Positions 21,179 through 24,591 of a stretch of 24,591 nt of DNA are shown one piece after another. The position numbers and the translations under genes are program-made. This DNA comes from Hirudo medicinalis (Eukaryota; Annelida; Clitellata; Hirudinida; Hirudinidae). The DNA is taken from NCBI GenBank assembly GCA_011800805.1, contig MPNW01000157.1, positions 377,422-402,012 of the forward strand. Reading direction: 5' to 3'. Below the pieces are notes generated by a model. The model did not search any database, had not been told where the DNA came from, and saw only the letters and a program-made list of their open reading frames with translations. Each line of letters begins with the position of its first letter. Position 1 is the stretch's first letter.

Positions 21179-21300
21179 TAAATAAAGTTGATTTATTTGA
21201 TGCCACCAATTGTTCCAGGTATTCCTTTCGCAAGATTTTTCAGACCTCAATTATCGCCTCTTTCAACTCCACAGCAGTTAAATATTGCTTTCAATTTATA
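21179..21300 (-). pseudogene. Short Tc1-like transposase C-terminal scrap
   Basis: The - strand frame reads LTAVELKEAIIEV, a TGA where W is usual, then KILRKEYLEQLVASNK. This resembles the Tc1 C-terminus (eLk.aI.e.W..i..e.l..Lv.Smp). It differs from the Tc1 fragment at 11.4 kb and so probably comes from another family. No catalytic block is present. Confidence 0.45.
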
Positions 21301-21324
21301 ATCTACCTGCCTTGTCAGACGAGC

Positions 21325-21435
21325 GAAGATTTCATCGGGTGTCGGTAGAAGATGTCGGATCATTTATGTAGACTATGGTTAGAAGTGAACCCAATAGTGC
21401 CTTGAGGCACCCCACAAGTAATAGGCTGAAGAGTT
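21325..21435 (-). pseudogene. LINE reverse transcriptase scrap (GVPQG block)
   Basis: On the - strand PITCGVPQGT is followed, after a frame change, by LGSLLTIVYINDPTSS, the RT block GVPQGS.LGPLLF..YINDLP. It ends before the catalytic YADD box and abuts the hAT terminus at 21441. Confidence 0.65.
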
Positions 21436-21440
21436 GATAG

Positions 21441-24400
21441 TAGAGGTCGGACCGGGAATATTTGTCCCGCGGGTAACCGCATGACTCCCTTGGAAACGGG
21501 AATGAACTTTGAAATCGGGAACGGGAAACTGCGGGATCGGGAATAAATGAGCGGATTCCCATGGACCGGGAATGAGAAATTTCATTGAGACCGGGAACAT
21601 CGGGAAATTAATTTTTATTTGTATGAATTTTTTTTAATTGAGAATTAATTTTAAAACAAAGAACTTTTGTTTTATCCCGCGTTTCTCTCTTAAAGAGCAT
21701 ACTAAGAAATGTTCTTTTTTTTTTATCGAAACTTCAGTTTCGACAAGTCTATATAATTTTTATTAAGCATGGGACTTCGACGTTCGGTTTTATTCGAGTA
21801 CGTACGTAATCGGAAATAATTTTTTTCCGAACTCGAAAGTTCGAGGATATTCGGAAATTTTTCGGAAATAACATCCCTATAAAATAAGGCATCGAACTAT
21901 TCCCTTCTCCAGGCGTTACGTGCGTGAATGGTAATATCTAAGACTAAATAAATTGAAGTCATCATTTGAACACGTATAAAAATTTATTCCTTCATTTGAA
22001 CATCAGAAGATGTGTTAAAAATCAACAATATTAATCACATCAGTCTCTTCACCTTCCTCCCTGTCATCTTCAGAAACATAGTCCCAGTTGTGAACCTTTA
22101 CTTAGGACCAGTTCTGCTGTACATAGGTAAGAGTAGAAGCAGTTTCTGGAGTGAGGTTCATTCTTGAAATGGAGACAATGTTGCCAGAGGCCGAGAACAT
22201 TCTTTCACTAGCAGTAGAAGAAAGGGAGACAGAAAAACATTCACTGGCAAGTCTGGCAAGGAGTGGCATGGCATTCTGTTGCTGCTTCCACCACTGTATG
22301 ACATCAACCTTATTGGAAGAAAATAAAAAAATGTATATATGATTTTTAATAAATCAGAAAGTTTATCAGTTACCGGAGAGCGTTCGACTGGTTTAGGTAA
22401 GGTGAGATAGAGATCTATTTCTTTTTTAAGTTGGGAAACATCGTTTGTTGCCTCATCTTCGGATAACTCAAGAATCATCCTTTCTGCTTCATCACCAGGT
22501 ACAAATGTTTTATTGAATGTAGACTGCGACAGAGATGAATTCGTTTTTTTTTCTGAAGTCTTTCGTTGTTTGATGATTTTCAATCAGCTCATTCGTTGTG
22601 GAGACAAAACAGTTTTGGAGCTTCAGTAAAGCACCTTTGAAAAATTGATGCATAAGATATGCAAATCTCAGAACTTCAACATTTTTCATCCATTGGGATT
22701 CTTGCTGTAAGTTGCTCAAGCAGAACTTGTACAAATATTTTTATTGGCTCCTTGAGAGTGTCCTTCTGAACTTCACTTGTCAAAAATGTGATATGTTGAA
22801 CAGATGAGCAACTGCCAGATGGGAGGTGGGTTTAGTCTCAACAGAGCATTCTTCTGATAACATTTTCATCTGTGTCAGGATAGGCAGTACTTGCTCTAAA
22901 CGGATGAAATCTGACTGACTGGGAATCACTTGGCCCACATCCTTGTTCTGCTCATTATAGAGCTCTTCGAATACTGACCTCATCCTCAATATCGATTCTA
23001 TCATCATTTGGTTCGAGTTTCACCTGGTTTTGACAGGAGCAATAATCTTTACAAAGCCAACTGAAATTTATTGACAGAACATTAGCTTTCGACCATAATA
23101 ATAAAAAATGTTTGGGTAATTGATAAATATCAAATAATCACCTTCTTGTTTGCGACACTCCTCTTTTATTGACTGAACAGCCAGTGAAGATTGATGTGAT
23201 CTTGATGCTAGGGCTGTGGCCATGTCGATGGCATGTGAAAGATCAGGAGAAGCTTTAACAGCCTGTGCCAGCGAAGTATTAATTTGATGGTCAAAACAAA
23301 TAATAAAACTGTTAATCTGGTCAGATTTGGTACTGGCCAAAACACTTTCGTGTTTGCTGCAGCATCATGAACAATTACCCGGTACGAAGTCTTTTTTAAT
23401 CCCGGAATCTCCTTAATCATACGGTTCTATTCCCGTGCAATGGCGAGACCTGTGTGTTTTCCTTCAAAGTTCTCATACCCAAGATCCCATCTGGAAAAAA
23501 ATTAAATTAAATTTTGAATAATCTTAAACACTATCACAAACTAATGGAACTTACTTCTTCAGAATAAACTCCTCATTGATATAGTGAAGCCTGAGGCTGA
23601 ATAAGGATTATTCGAGCGGGATGTCCAGCAATCAGAACTGAATGAGACCTTATCACACTGATTCAGATCCTTAGTGATCTCTTGTCTATGACAGACTTTA
23701 GATTGTTATGCAAGAGTGTCAATTTGGGCCTGAAAAAATCAATTATGTAGTTAATTTATATAATTTAATTATTCAGAAATGAATTTAATTTGTGGACACT
23801 TAACTAAATGTGGCCAAAAGCTAACTTACCCAAAAATTATTTCTCGGCTTTTCAAGTTTACCCTTGGGTTCAAAAAGGCAACAAAATCCTTGAATGCTTC
23901 AGATTCAACAAGGTTGAAAAGCAAAGAGGCTCGGGCTACAAATTTTGTTACCTCCATGTCAAAAATAAGCTGGCGACGGTCTCTCAAGGAAAATTTATTA
24001 GTATATAGACAGATATAGTCTTAATAGCCATATCTGACAATTTCTGCTTCTTTGTTGGTGGAGTCTTTAATTGTATCCTGGCATTATCAACCTCAGCTGT
24101 GAAATCTCAAAAGAATATTTAATAAAAGTATTTGTCAGTAATTGAAATTTCGTCAAAAAGGTTCCATGTAAATTTAAATAAATGATTAGTTTTCACCGGT
24201 ATCGTGTTCTTTAACTGCTTCTTCATCATCTATAGCTTGGGCTATACCCTCGTCAACTTTACCAAGTTTAACTCTCTCTGCAATTTCAGCTTTCAGAAGA
24301 TTAGCAGCATCTTCAGTATGAATAGCCTTGAGATGATGCCGAAGTGAGGATGTTGAAGACTTCTTATAACCCTATAAACTTTACTCTCTAACTTAGTAAA

Positions 24401-24480
24401 GTAAGTCCAAAGGAGATGAGCACTACGAGGCATGATGTGCGACTAGAAGCAAAATGGAAGTAGACGGAAGTGAAGAAAAC
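21441..24480 (-). mobile_element. Degenerate hAT DNA transposon (3' end at 21441; 5' end not seen)
   Basis: The element terminus is TAGAGGTCGGACCGGGAATA at 21441. It is followed inward to about 21605 by some ten CGGGA-type repeats in both orientations, the usual subterminal transposase-binding array of hAT elements. The transposase pseudogene lies on the - strand at 22102-24433. The 5' end is either lost in, or lies beyond, the (GT)n tract that starts about 50 bp before the transposase ATG. A stretch at 21770-21890 rich in TCGGAAAT and TTCGA may be another nested small element, but its ends are not clear. Confidence 0.75.
22102..24433 (-). pseudogene. hAT transposase (BED finger type), broken, introns still recognisable
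   Basis: Read from 24433: ATG, MPRSAHLLWTYFTKLESKVY (BED start), then STSSLRHHLKAIHTED, a linker, DMEVTKFVARASLLFNLVES (about 23960), DKVSFSSDCWTSRSNNPY (first catalytic D, about 23640), LHYINEEFILKK, a 64-bp intron (23554-23491), WDLGYENFEGKHTGLAIARE, VIVHDAAANTK (second catalytic D region), ICFDHQINTSLAQAVKAS, KIIAPVKTR, MRSVFEELYNEQ, and finally the hATC dimerisation domain after a 65-bp intron (22373-22309): QWWKQQQNAMPLLARLAS, SLSSTASERMFSASGNIVS, TLTYVQQNWS and TAA at 22104-22102. Damage: the Cys pair of the BED finger is deleted, there is a TAG after AIARE (23429-23427), the TRWNS motif reads TR-stop (TGA 23022-23020), and several 1-bp frameshifts are present. It cannot make a working transposase, though its ends could be moved in trans. 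Confidence 0.88.
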
Positions 24481-24482
24481 AT

Positions 24483-24484
<2 letters not shown>

Positions 24485-24559
<75 letters not shown>

Positions 24560-24591
24560 TGTGTGAGAGAGTGAGTGAGTGAGAGTGTGTG
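24485..24591. repeat. (GT)n microsatellite grading into GT/GA repeats
   Basis: About 70 bp of nearly pure GT is followed by a mixed GTGAGAGAGTGAGTGAG tract to the window end. Its position just outside the hAT transposase start could be where the assembly was difficult. Confidence 0.97.

Noticed and set aside
21332..21600. Overlapping - strand open frames of 73-76 codons
   Set aside because: They lie in the CGGGA-repeat terminus of the hAT element, and the proline/arginine-rich products are artefacts of that repeat. Only the short GVPQG/YINDP block at the edge has meaning, as a LINE scrap.
21770..21890. Second MITE nested in the hAT 3' region (repeats of TCGGAAAT and TTCGA)
   Set aside because: Possible ends (CATGGGACTT and AACATCCCTA) match poorly and no target duplication was found, so only a note is given.
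22158..22583. 141-codon - strand open frame as a gene in itself
   Set aside because: It reads through a 65-bp GT-AG intron (22309-22373) and leaves the transposase frame. The true product continues into the hATC domain in another frame.
1..24591. CRISPR arrays, tRNA or rRNA genes, bacterial operons
   Set aside because: No regularly spaced repeats, no convincing B-box plus cloverleaf and no rRNA-like stretch were seen. The window is eukaryotic by its introns and gene content.

Overview
This window looks like nuclear DNA of an invertebrate animal, probably an arthropod; the species is not identifiable from the sequence. The signs are AT-rich DNA, short GT-AG introns (42-140 bp), a PRDM3/PRDM16 (EVI1, insect hamlet) zinc-finger gene, and a dense litter of decayed animal-type transposons (Ty3/gypsy, CR1/Jockey-like LINEs, Tc1, hAT, a TTF-finger hAT relative, MITEs). 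There is no bacterial operon structure, no CRISPR array and no recognisable tRNA or rRNA gene.

Layout. 1-1560: wrecked Ty3/gypsy pol (RT end, RNase H, integrase) on the + strand. About 2100-2800: LINE reverse-transcriptase remnant on the - strand. 3502-8421: a host gene on the + strand that I could assemble into 12 exons. It encodes a secreted protein of about 766 residues of the DUF5054 (GH38-mannosidase-like) family. Two exons each lack exactly one base in a homopolymer. 8694-9143: hAT-type MITE. 9339-9397: antisense copy of intron 8 of that gene. 9733-10492: two inverted copies of a structured, GC-rich short repeat, each between long (32 and 40 bp) direct duplications of its target. 11380-11700: Tc1 transposase remnant. 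12582-12970: remnant of a TTF-finger (ZMYM1-like) transposase. About 13681-13905: possible LTR. 14743-15010: possible small Cys-rich terminal exon on the - strand. 15577-17266: PRDM16/hamlet-like gene on the - strand in two exons, 542 residues. 17267-20240: non-coding DNA, including a perfect CRE palindrome upstream of the zinc-finger gene. 20287-21435: LINE and Tc1 scraps, plus a 292-bp MITE with a perfect 8-bp target duplication. 21441-24480: degenerate hAT element with its introns still visible, running into a (GT)n microsatellite at the window end.

Only two genes look like host genes. The DUF5054 protein would act in the secretory pathway or outside the cell. The zinc-finger protein is a nuclear repressor-type transcription factor with a CtBP-binding PLDLS motif. 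Nothing links them functionally.

The two most interesting points are: (1) intron 8 of the DUF5054 gene matches, without gaps and over its whole 59-nt length from GT to AG, a stretch in antisense about 2 kb downstream, which suggests a mobile intron (introner-like) family; (2) the unnamed GC-rich repeat pair at 9.7-10.5 kb, which behaves like a tail-primed retroelement with a (TTAGTAC)n end, one truncated 5' end and unusually long target-site duplications. All calls rest on reading and translating the sequence by eye; family names come from memory of conserved motifs.
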